Assembly: GCA_030043675.1 (NCBI GenBank)
Contig: JASHXG010000260.1
Coordinates: forward strand, 1-5,600
Direction of reading: 5' to 3'
Source: Vulcanimicrobiota bacterium
Lineage (GTDB): Bacteria; Vulcanimicrobiota; Vulcanimicrobiia; Vulcanimicrobiales; Vulcanimicrobiaceae
DNA: 5,600 nucleotides
The notes below the pieces were generated by a model. That model did not search any database and was not told where the DNA came from. It saw nothing but the letters and a program-made list of their open reading frames with translations. Positions 1-5,600 of this stretch are shown piece after piece. The translations under genes and the position numbers were made by a program. Position 1 is the first letter of the stretch, and the number at the start of each line of letters is the position of its first letter.

Positions 1-1
1 T

Positions 2-2059
2 CTCGGCGCAAGCGCGCCGAGTACCGGCGCACAAAAAGCCGCTCCACCGGTGCCGGTCGAACGCGCGGCGGCGGCTGCCGCCGCGGCGAGCCAAACTGGT
101 GCGCGCAACTGGTTCGATCCGCGCGAAGGTCTGAGTGCACTGCGCTGGCCGTTGGACTATGCGATCATGGCGGGTCTCGGCATCGGCAACTTCATCCTTT
201 CGTTCGTGGGGTATTGGTACCCCATGGGCACTAGCTGCTGGACGCTGCCAGGCATCTCGCATTGCGGAATCTTCGACGAGCTCTACTTCGCACGCGCCGG
301 CGAAGAGTATCTGCAGAATATGCGCATCTACGAGAATACGCACCCTCCGCTGAGCAAGCTGTTGGTCACGTTTTCGATGATGCTCTTCGGCGGGATGCCG
401 CACGGCCACGGAGTGGGAGGTTGGACGGGGCTCAACGCCATCATCGGGCACATGAGCGACGGCGACAATCCGTACGGCTGGCGCTTCCTTGACGTCGTCT
501 TCGGAGCGATCGTCGTGATGCTGCTCTATGCTTTCGCTAAGCGCATCACGGCCTCGACCCTCTTCGCAACCGTCGCCGCTTTGCTGCTCTCGTTCGACGG
601 AATGCATTTCGTTCAGTCGCGCATCGGAACGCCGGAAGGCTTCGTCGTCGTGTTCGCGACGTTGGCCGTCTACGCGTTCTATCGCTTCTGGATCAGTTCC
701 CAGGTCGGCGACCGGGCCCGCGTGCAGGTGCCGCGCGCGGCGTTTACGGTGGGCGCTGCAGCGGCCGTTGCCGGCGGCCTCATCGTTGCGTTCGTCGGGC
801 GCGCGCTTTGGGGCTTCGATGTCGCCACCACGATCCTGGTGACGCTCTACGTTGCGTGCGGGCTCTATCTGCTCGTCCGGTACGTGCTTTTCGTGAGAAT
901 CTTCGGTGACGGCCGCCGCGAGCTTTCGTTCGGGGAGGGCTCCTACGCCCTGCGCGATGCCGCCGGCACGAGCGTGTTTGCCGCCGATGGCGGCACGATC
1001 GATGCGCGCGGCAAAGTTCAACGTGGCGATCAGTCTCAAAACAAGGGTGGCGTGCTGGTCTACCGCGAGGACGAGCTGACGATCGAATACCGTCGCGAGG
1101 GCAGCGTCCTCTATCAAACGCCCGCCGGGAGCGCGACCTACGCCGACGACGAGGTGCGCGCGCCGGAGTCCGGCGTCGAAAAGGGCCGCGCTTCGAAGCT
1201 CTGGCTGATGCTCTTCACCGTTGCGCTGGGTTGCTTGGTGAGTACGAAATGGTACGGCGTGATGGGCTTCGGTGTGAGCTTTATCGTCCTGATCGCGGTT
1301 TGGCTGCAACGCTACCTGGTGCATCTGCGGCCGACGTTGTGGGGCAATCCACGGGGCTTTCGGCTCGACGGCGCGCTGATAACGATCGTGTTCGTGAGCG
1401 CAACCGTCTACGCGTTGGTTTGGGTGCCGGACTTGATGCGCCACTCGCCCGATCCAAACGAGATTCACAACCTGAACGACGTGGTCTATCGGCAAGAGTC
1501 GATGTTCATGTACCACGACACGCTCAAAGCGACGCATCCATACGCATCGAAGTGGTGGGAATGGCCGCTCGATTACCTGCCGGTGGCATACTTCTACGAA
1601 GATCATCGCAAAAACCCCGGCGACAACAACGGCTGCTGTGTCTATGAGGTCACCTCGATGCCGAATCCGGCCATTCTGTGGTTCGGACTGCTCGCCGTGC
1701 CATGGGTTGCCGTTCTGGCCTGGCGCGAACGCAACAAAGGCTATGCCCTCATCGTGCTCACGTATCTGCTCCAATGGCTGCCTTGGATGAAATCGCCGCG
1801 CATTACCTTCGCCTATCACTTTTACGTCGACATCCCGCTGATCTGTCTCTGCAATGCGATCGTGTTGCAGCGTGTCTGGGAATGGGCGCGGCGCCGGAAG
1901 ACGGAGCAATGGCTGGGCGGCCTCGCGGTGGGTTCGTACTTGGCGCTCGTGGCGGGAGCATTCGTGTTCTTCTATCCGGTCTTGGCGGCCCATCCGCTCA
2001 CCTGGAACGCCTGGCACGCGCGCATGTGGTTCCCGACCTGGATTATCGGTCCAGGCTAG
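2..2059 (+). CDS. PMT-family (GT39-like) membrane glycosyltransferase, 5'-partial
   Basis: Likely a phospholipid-carrier-dependent glycosyltransferase of the protein O-mannosyltransferase superfamily, moving a sugar (classically mannose) from a polyprenyl phosphate to an acceptor on the outer face of the cytoplasmic membrane. Numbering from the GTG at 50 (669 aa): a helix near 36-56, then an external loop with the acidic pair D76-E77 in FDELYFARAGEEY and HPPLSKL at 98-104, both typical of the family. More helices lie near 144-162, 168-182, 196-214, 232-250 and 257-283. After a hydrophilic insert (about 284-383) come STKWYG (398-403) and a PMT-like C-terminal region with YHDTLKATHPYASKWWEWPL (488-507) and SPRITFAYH (582-590). 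The frame is open to the window edge and encodes an Ala/Pro-rich stretch; no Shine-Dalgarno precedes the GTG at 50, so the true start is probably upstream. Family assignment is firm; the sugar and acceptor are unknown. Confidence 0.88.
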   Translation, partial: LGASAPSTGAQKAAPPVPVERAAAAAAAASQTGARNWFDPREGLSALRWPLDYAIMAGLGIGNFILSFVGYWYPMGTSCWTLPGISHCGIFDELYFARAGEEYLQNMRIYENTHPPLSKLLVTFSMMLFGGMPHGHGVGGWTGLNAIIGHMSDGDNPYGWRFLDVVFGAIVVMLLYAFAKRITASTLFATVAALLLSFDGMHFVQSRIGTPEGFVVVFATLAVYAFYRFWISSQVGDRARVQVPRAAFTVGAAAAVAGGLIVAFVGRALWGFDVATTILVTLYVACGLYLLVRYVLFVRIFGDGRRELSFGEGSYALRDAAGTSVFAADGGTIDARGKVQRGDQSQNKGGVLVYREDELTIEYRREGSVLYQTPAGSATYADDEVRAPESGVEKGRASKLWLMLFTVALGCLVSTKWYGVMGFGVSFIVLIAVWLQRYLVHLRPTLWGNPRGFRLDGALITIVFVSATVYALVWVPDLMRHSPDPNEIHNLNDVVYRQESMFMYHDTLKATHPYASKWWEWPLDYLPVAYFYEDHRKNPGDNNGCCVYEVTSMPNPAILWFGLLAVPWVAVLAWRERNKGYALIVLTYLLQWLPWMKSPRITFAYHFYVDIPLICLCNAIVLQRVWEWARRRKTEQWLGGLAVGSYLALVAGAFVFFYPVLAAHPLTWNAWHARMWFPTWIIGPG
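899..1198 (+). other. Hydrophilic insert domain inside the PMT-like transferase
   Basis: Residues about 284-383 (numbered from GTG 50) form a charged, Gly-rich, non-membrane stretch between two groups of hydrophobic helices. It reads as short alternating strands (ELSFGEGSYALRD, GTIDARGK, GVLVYREDELTIEYRREG, VLYQTPAGSATYADDE) and so is probably a small beta domain. Counting helices from a cytoplasmic N-terminus puts it on the cytoplasmic side, but that count is uncertain. It sits before the conserved STKWYG segment, so it is not at the position of the MIR domains of eukaryotic PMTs. I do not recognise its family. Confidence 0.55.
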
Positions 2060-2064
2060 ACTGG

Positions 2065-2233
2065 AAACTTGGCCCGACTCCCCAACTCACCGTCGCTCGG
2101 ACGCTCCTCGCTCGCATCCTGCTCGCTCCTGCTCCGCCACTTTTCCGCAACACCAACGGAACACGACCTCCTGTCTTTTGCGGAAAAGTTGGAGGCCTCA
2201 CTTACGGTAAGTTGGGGAGTTGGGGCCAAGTTT
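2065..2233. repeat. Nested imperfect palindromic intergenic element (MITE-like or large stem-loop)
   Basis: The left arm at 2065-2093 and right arm at 2204-2233 are reverse complements at 27 of 30 aligned positions, with one single-base gap and two substitutions; both ends read AAACTTGGCCC inward. An inner pair, 2137-2150 and 2178-2192 (core ACTTTTCCGCAA / TTGCGGAAAAGT), nests within it around a 27-base loop. The right inner arm also contains a small CTTTT-GCGG-AAAAG hairpin at 2175-2188. Between outer and inner left arms, 2105-2137 holds three tandem copies of a roughly 11-base TCCT(C/G)CTCG-like unit. The element starts five bases after the transferase stop and ends about 40 bases before yebC. 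No T-run follows it, so it is not a standard intrinsic terminator. It encodes no recognisable protein. Confidence 0.75.
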
Positions 2234-2247
2234 TGGATGGGTAAATT
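2220..2247 (+). promoter_or_regulatory. Weak candidate sigma70-type promoter for yebC operon
   Basis: TTGGGG at 2220-2225 (matches TTG of TTGACA) and TAAATT at 2242-2247 (4 of 6 to TATAAT) are 16 bases apart and would start transcription around 2254, roughly 20 bases before the yebC ATG. The -35 lies inside the right palindrome arm. The AT-rich TAAATTA is distinctive against the GC-rich background, but the match is weak. Confidence 0.25.
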
Positions 2248-2274
2248 AGCTCGGGGGCGAAGGCTGGCGGTCCT

Positions 2275-3021
2275 ATGTCGGGACATTCGAAGTGGCACAA
2301 TATTCGGCTGAAGAAGGGCAAGGTTGATGCCCAGCGCGCAGCTCAGTTCACGAAGCTGAGCAAAGAGATCATCCTCGCTGCGAAGGGCGGCTCGCCGGAT
2401 CCAGAGGCGAACTATCGCCTGAAGATGGCGGTCGAGAAAGCGCGCGAATTCAATATGCCGCTCGAGAATATCAAGCGTGCGATCGCGCGCAGCTCGGGCC
2501 AGGCCGGCGAACGCGAGATCGAGGAGATCCGCTACGAAGGGTACGGTCCGCATGGGCTGGCCGTCGTGGTCGACGCGGCCACCGACAACCGCAACCGTAC
2601 GGCCGGCGAGCTGCGGTTTCTCTTTAGCCGGCACGACGGAGCGCTCGGCGAGACGGGCAGCGTGGGTTGGATGTTCGATGCAGCCGGCATCGTCGAGGTG
2701 GATTCAAACGGAAAATCCGAGGACGCGCTGACCGAAGAGGTTCTCGTCGACGGCGTCGAGGACGTCGAGTACGACGACGATGTCGCGATCATCTATACCC
2801 GTCCTACGATGCTCGGCGGCGTGCGCGAAGCGTTAGGCGCGCGCGGCGTGAAGGTCTCGGCCGCGTATCTCGGCATGCGCGCAAAAACCAAACTGGAGCT
2901 GCAAGGGAACGAACTCGCGGCGGCGTTGGGCTTCCTCGAGGCATTGGAAGAGCACGAGGATGCGCAACGCGTCTTCAGCAACCTCGACTTCAGCCGCGTG
3001 CCCGCGGAGGCTTTCGCCTGA
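2275..3021 (+). CDS. yebC: YebC/TACO1-family translation factor (probable transcriptional regulator in older annotation)
   Basis: A 248-residue protein that aligns end to end with the YebC/TACO1 family. Its N-terminus, MSGHSKWHNIRLKKGKVDAQ, is the family hallmark and fixes the ATG at 2275. It is followed by RAAQFTKLSKEIILAAKGG, the basic segment KMAVEKAREFNMPLENIKRA (50-69) and the middle-domain motif YEGYGPHGLAVVVDAATDNR (about 91-110), with an acidic C-terminal half. Family members were long called DNA-binding regulators, but recent work on YebC/TACO1 proteins shows they help ribosomes through proline-rich or otherwise difficult stretches. A modest GAAGG at 2259-2263 lies 11 bases upstream of the start. 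The gene usually neighbours ruvC/ruvA/ruvB; here it instead overlaps a PASTA gene at its stop codon, implying co-translation. Confidence 0.96.
   Translation: MSGHSKWHNIRLKKGKVDAQRAAQFTKLSKEIILAAKGGSPDPEANYRLKMAVEKAREFNMPLENIKRAIARSSGQAGEREIEEIRYEGYGPHGLAVVVDAATDNRNRTAGELRFLFSRHDGALGETGSVGWMFDAAGIVEVDSNGKSEDALTEEVLVDGVEDVEYDDDVAIIYTRPTMLGGVREALGARGVKVSAAYLGMRAKTKLELQGNELAAALGFLEALEEHEDAQRVFSNLDFSRVPAEAFA
3006..3010 (+). promoter_or_regulatory. Strong Shine-Dalgarno (GGAGG) that sets a CTG start
   Basis: A perfect GGAGG lies inside the last codons of yebC, seven bases before the CTG at 3018. No ATG, GTG or TTG sits at a suitable distance in the PASTA frame, so this site is the main evidence that translation begins at CTG. 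Confidence 0.75.
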
Positions 3022-4067
3022 AGTCGTCGCTCCAAGAGTATCTGCCGCGCGATTGGGTCTTTCCGGTCGTGCTGGTTATCTTCGTGGCGGTCGTCGTTTG
3101 GTTCGGGCGGCAAATTTATGACTTTCTGCTCCCGTCCTCGTACACGGTAACGCTGCCGTCGTTTGTGGGGCAGACGTTGACCGACGCCAACGCCGAGATC
3201 GAGCGCTTGAAGCTGACCTCGGCGGTCGTCGACCACACCCCCAGCGACCGCTATCCCAAAGATGTGGTGATCCTGCAGCGGCCCGACGCCGGCGAGCAAG
3301 TGCGGCAGGGGCGACAAGTTTCGTTCGTGATCAGCGACGGCATCATCGCGCGGCTGATGCCGGATCTGCGCTATCAATCGATGCGTGAGGTCGAGTTGGA
3401 TCTTTCGCGCGCACACTTGCAGCTTGGCAGAGTGAACTACGTAAAGAGCGACCTCATTCCGGAAGGGCACGTCATCACGCAGGATCCCTTGCCGCTCGCC
3501 AACGTGCACGAGGACGACGTCGTGACGCTGGTCGTGAGCCGGGGTGGTCAGTCGACGTTGCGAGTTCCCGACTTCGTCGGATTGATGATCGACCAAGCCC
3601 GCGCGCTAGCCGCTCGGGACGGAATAAAGCTCGGACAAATCGTCTGGACGCCGCTCGGAAAGAAAGGGCCGCGCCACGGCATGGTCGCGCGGCAGCTCCC
3701 GCCGCCGAACACGAAGATCGCGTCCTTCGACCCGGTTTCGCTCCAGGTCAGTGCAGGACCCAACGAGTCGGGCTACATCCTGCGCCAGGTTCACGTGCTT
3801 GTATCGGTTCCCGAACCGGACACCATGCAAAACGGTCAACAGCTCGACGTCAGGCTTTCGCTGACCGATGCCACGGGGCGCTACGATCTATTTCACGGCT
3901 TTGCCGAGCCGGGGCAAAAGCTCGACTTCACGGTGACGGCCGTCGGAACGTCTCTGCTCGACATGTACGTCAACAACGTGCTCGAGGGAGAAACGCGCCT
4001 CGGCACCGAGCCCCCGCGAATCTACAATTCTAAGGCTTCACCCTCTCCCTCTCCGGATGTATACTAG
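3018..4067 (+). CDS. Membrane-anchored protein with three PASTA domains, no kinase
   Basis: A 349-residue single-pass membrane protein. The chosen start is CTG at 3018, overlapping the yebC stop as CTGA and preceded by GGAGG with a 7-base spacer; the product would begin MKSSLQEYLPRDW. A helix at about 14-29 anchors it, with the rest predicted outside. Three PASTA repeats follow: about 43-108 (VTLPSFVGQTLTDA to VSFVISDG), 111-176 (MPDLRYQSMREVELDL to VTLVVSRG) and 180-247 (LRVPDFVGLMIDQARAL to VSLQVSAG). A further beta-rich region spans about 255-335, ending in a Ser-Pro tail. PASTA domains occur in PknB/PrkC-type kinases and class A/B PBPs, where some bind peptidoglycan fragments; here there is neither a kinase nor a transpeptidase, so its partner is unknown. 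It contains a PPP motif at residues 228-230. An upstream in-frame ATG at 2667 would only add an Arg-rich shadow of yebC; GTG at 3069 would cut the membrane helix. Confidence 0.85.
   Translation: MKSSLQEYLPRDWVFPVVLVIFVAVVVWFGRQIYDFLLPSSYTVTLPSFVGQTLTDANAEIERLKLTSAVVDHTPSDRYPKDVVILQRPDAGEQVRQGRQVSFVISDGIIARLMPDLRYQSMREVELDLSRAHLQLGRVNYVKSDLIPEGHVITQDPLPLANVHEDDVVTLVVSRGGQSTLRVPDFVGLMIDQARALAARDGIKLGQIVWTPLGKKGPRHGMVARQLPPPNTKIASFDPVSLQVSAGPNESGYILRQVHVLVSVPEPDTMQNGQQLDVRLSLTDATGRYDLFHGFAEPGQKLDFTVTAVGTSLLDMYVNNVLEGETRLGTEPPRIYNSKASPSPSPDVY
4037..4065 (+). promoter_or_regulatory. Candidate internal promoter for rpe-thiL
   Basis: TTCACC (4037-4042, 4 of 6 to TTGACA) and TATACT (4060-4065, 5 of 6 to TATAAT) are separated by exactly 17 bases and lie in the last codons of the PASTA gene. 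Initiation 6-8 bases after the -10 would fall at about 4072, only a few bases before the ATG at 4075. The rpe start has no Shine-Dalgarno, which fits a nearly leaderless transcript. No experimental support is available. Confidence 0.42.
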
Positions 4068-4074
4068 CGGTCTA

Positions 4075-4749
4075 ATGGTGCAGCAGTCCGTAAAGACCAC
4101 GATTTTTGCGCCTTCGATTTTGGCGGCCGACTTCGCCCGCATCGCCGAGCAGATTGCGAGCGTGCAAGCCGCAGGCGCGCAATGGCTGCACCTCGACGTG
4201 ATGGATGGGCGTTTCGTCCCGAACATCACGTGGGGTCCCAAGATCATTCACGACCTTCGCAAACTGTCGCCGCTGATCTTCGACGCCCACCTGATGATTG
4301 TCGAGCCCGAGCGCTACGTCGACGACTTTCGCACGGCGGGCTGCGATCGCATCACCTTTCATCTCGAAGCGACGGTGCACGCTCAGCGACTTTTGGTGTA
4401 CCTCCGAAGCAACGGAGTCAAGGCCGGCCTTGCGATCAATCCTCAGACTCCGGTCGCGATGCTGCAAGACGTCATCGAAGATTGTGACACCGTGCTCGTC
4501 ATGAGCGTCAATCCCGGCTTCTCCGGTCAGGCGTTCATCGAGCATGCGATCGAGAAGGTGCGCGAAGCGCGCGCGTTGATCGACGAGCGAAATCCGGATT
4601 GCCTGATCGAAGTCGACGGGGGGATCGGTGAAAGCAATGCGCGCACGCTCATTGACGCCGGCGCCGACGCATTGGTCATGGGGCACTCGCTCTTCGGACA
4701 CGACGACCCGGGCGAGCAACTGCGCCGAATTCGCTCGCTCATCGCGTGA
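4075..4749 (+). CDS. rpe: Ribulose-phosphate 3-epimerase
   Basis: Interconverts D-ribulose 5-phosphate and D-xylulose 5-phosphate in the cytosolic pentose phosphate pathway (and the Calvin cycle, if present). From ATG 4075 the protein is 224 aa, normal for this TIM-barrel family. Landmarks: FAPSILAADFAR near the N-terminus, LHLDVMDGRFVPN with metal ligand H39 and catalytic/metal D41, DAHLMI with H72, MSVNPGFSGQ at 143-152, and EVDGGI with the second catalytic Asp, D181. The phosphate-binding end reads VMGHSLFG, with His204 where Ser or Asn is more usual after the Gly. An ATG at 4057 would add six residues and overlap the PASTA gene by 11 bases; I prefer 4075 because a probable -10 element covers 4060-4065 and neither start has a clear Shine-Dalgarno. 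The stop overlaps thiL by GTGA, indicating translational coupling. Confidence 0.95.
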   Translation: MVQQSVKTTIFAPSILAADFARIAEQIASVQAAGAQWLHLDVMDGRFVPNITWGPKIIHDLRKLSPLIFDAHLMIVEPERYVDDFRTAGCDRITFHLEATVHAQRLLVYLRSNGVKAGLAINPQTPVAMLQDVIEDCDTVLVMSVNPGFSGQAFIEHAIEKVREARALIDERNPDCLIEVDGGIGESNARTLIDAGADALVMGHSLFGHDDPGEQLRRIRSLIA

Positions 4750-5600
4750 CCGAGGACGACGTCGTCGCGGCGATTCGCGCGATCGTCGAACCTCCGCACG
4801 CGTCCGTAAAACTCGGGATCGGTGACGACGCTGCGCTGTGGCAGCCGTCGCGCTCGCATCGTAGCGCGATCACGAGCGATATGCTGGTCGAGGGCGTGCA
4901 TTTTACTCGGCAGAACATGACCCTCGAGGATGCCGGGTGGCGCGCGATGGTGGCCAATCTCAGCGATCTGGCCGCGATAGGCGCGCGTCCCGTGCTTGCG
5001 ACGGTCGCATTGGGCATTCCGGGCGCGGCCGCCGCCGGCGAAATCCTCGAGGTCTACCGCGGCTTAGCCGCGGCCGCCAAACGTTCCGAGATCGACATCG
5101 TCGGCGGAGATTTGTCGCGGTCCGCCGTGTTAACGATCTCAATCACGGCCATCGGTGAAGTGCGCGCCTCGAACGTGAAGACCCGTTCAGGCGGGCGGCC
5201 GAACGACATCCTGGCGGTCACCGGCACGCTCGGCGCGGCGCGCGCCGGCCTGGAGCTCGCTTCGGCTCCGAATGCGATCGCGAGCGGCCTTGCCGAGACC
5301 GCATTGCGCGCGTTTCGCCGCCCAAGGGCGCGCGAAGCCGAAGGGCGCTTTCTCGCCGCTAGCGCCAACGTACACGCGATGATGGATTGTTCGGACGGCC
5401 TCTCGACCGATCTGGATCGTCTGTGTCGGGCAAGCGGGTGCGGCGCGCTCTTGGAATCGGTTCCCGTAGCGCCGGCGGCTCGCGTGCTGGCGGAGGGCCG
5501 CAACGAAGATCCGCAACGCTTCGCGCTCTCCGGGGGCGAGGATTTCGAGCTGCTTGTCGCGGTCGACCGGCGGGCGTTCTCCTACCTTGCCGGCCGGTTC
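4746..5600 (+). CDS. thiL: Thiamine-monophosphate kinase, 3'-partial
   Basis: Phosphorylates thiamine monophosphate with ATP to thiamine diphosphate, the last step of thiamine cofactor synthesis. It reads from GTG 4746 (overlapping the rpe stop as GTGA) without a stop to the window end, giving 285 residues, most of the roughly 310-350 expected. The PurM/AIR-synthase-like fold is marked by LGIGDDAA (23-30, Mg/ATP aspartates D27-D28), SDMLVEGVHF (44-53), NLSDLAAIGARP (71-82), GGDLSR (120-125), MDCSDGLSTDLDRL (213-226) and SGGEDFELL (262-270). The N-terminus is compact: about 22 residues precede the first motif, with TEDDVVAAIRAIV matching the usual first helix, so the GTG start is credible. No Shine-Dalgarno is visible, so translation probably relies on coupling to rpe. 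Only the far C-terminus lies beyond the window. Confidence 0.95.
   Translation, partial: MTEDDVVAAIRAIVEPPHASVKLGIGDDAALWQPSRSHRSAITSDMLVEGVHFTRQNMTLEDAGWRAMVANLSDLAAIGARPVLATVALGIPGAAAAGEILEVYRGLAAAAKRSEIDIVGGDLSRSAVLTISITAIGEVRASNVKTRSGGRPNDILAVTGTLGAARAGLELASAPNAIASGLAETALRAFRRPRAREAEGRFLAASANVHAMMDCSDGLSTDLDRLCRASGCGALLESVPVAPAARVLAEGRNEDPQRFALSGGEDFELLVAVDRRAFSYLAGRF

Noticed and set aside
2175..2192. CTTTT-GCGG-AAAAG hairpin as an intrinsic terminator for the transferase gene
   Set aside because: The stem is short and A/T-rich and is not followed by a T-run; it is better explained as part of the larger nested palindrome.
1678..2244. Plus-strand open frame of 188 codons overlapping the end of the transferase and the palindrome
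   Set aside because: Out-of-frame shadow of conserved transferase sequence, with no domain and no ribosome-binding site.
2056..2634. Minus-strand open frame of 192 codons crossing the palindrome and the start of yebC
   Set aside because: It lies across a clearly coding yebC N-terminus and a structured repeat; the product has no family features.
2667..3017. N-terminal extension of the PASTA protein from the ATG at 2667
   Set aside because: The added 117 residues are an Arg-rich out-of-frame reading of yebC; the CTG at 3018 has a strong Shine-Dalgarno and gives a proper membrane-protein N-terminus.
2793..3596. Minus-strand open frame of 267 codons opposite yebC and the PASTA gene
   Set aside because: It spans two well-supported + strand genes and gives a low-complexity Arg/His-rich product.
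4072..4719. Long minus-strand open frame opposite rpe
   Set aside because: It mirrors the rpe codons, has no recognisable domain or start signal, and is expected from GC-rich codon use on the opposite strand.
5054..5503. Minus-strand open frame opposite thiL
   Set aside because: The + strand here carries unmistakable ThiL motifs, and the antisense product has no recognisable features.

Overview
This is a GC-rich, gene-dense bacterial chromosome segment. All five recognisable genes lie on the + strand: a membrane glycosyltransferase cut at the left edge, then a tight run of yebC, a membrane-anchored PASTA protein, rpe and thiL, the last cut at the right edge. I see no phage, transposase, CRISPR or RNA gene. 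Gene content does not fix the taxon. The combination of a PMT-type glycosyltransferase, a kinase-less PASTA protein and strong GC bias would suit a poorly cultivated high-GC phylum such as Eremiobacterota, but that is a low-confidence guess.

Layout. Positions 2-2059 encode a polytopic transferase of the protein O-mannosyltransferase (PMT/GT39) superfamily. It has an acidic Asp-Glu pair in the first external loop, a C-terminal PMT-like four-helix region, and an unusual hydrophilic insert of about 100 residues. The reading frame is open to the left edge. Positions 2060-2274 are the only real intergenic gap. Most of it is one nested, imperfect palindrome (2065-2233) with 29/30-nt arms, an inner hairpin and a short tandem repeat, resembling a MITE-like or palindromic intergenic element.

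Positions 2275-5600 look like one operon. yebC (translation factor) overlaps the PASTA gene by a CTGA junction, with a perfect GGAGG seven bases upstream of the CTG. This makes CTG the probable start codon of the PASTA gene. The PASTA gene runs into rpe (ribulose-phosphate 3-epimerase), where a good -10 element and no Shine-Dalgarno suggest an internal promoter and a nearly leaderless mRNA. rpe overlaps thiL (thiamine-monophosphate kinase) by GTGA.

How the genes may work together. Rpe feeds the pentose phosphate pathway, whose transketolase needs the thiamine diphosphate made by ThiL. The PASTA protein has the architecture of an exported peptidoglycan/muropeptide-binding module but no kinase. 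The order PASTA - rpe - thiamine kinase recalls the Firmicutes prkC - rsgA - rpe - thiN cluster, although the thiamine enzyme is from a different family. No clearly new defence or mobile system is visible. The most interesting items are the palindromic element, the CTG start, the insert in the transferase and the kinase-less PASTA protein.
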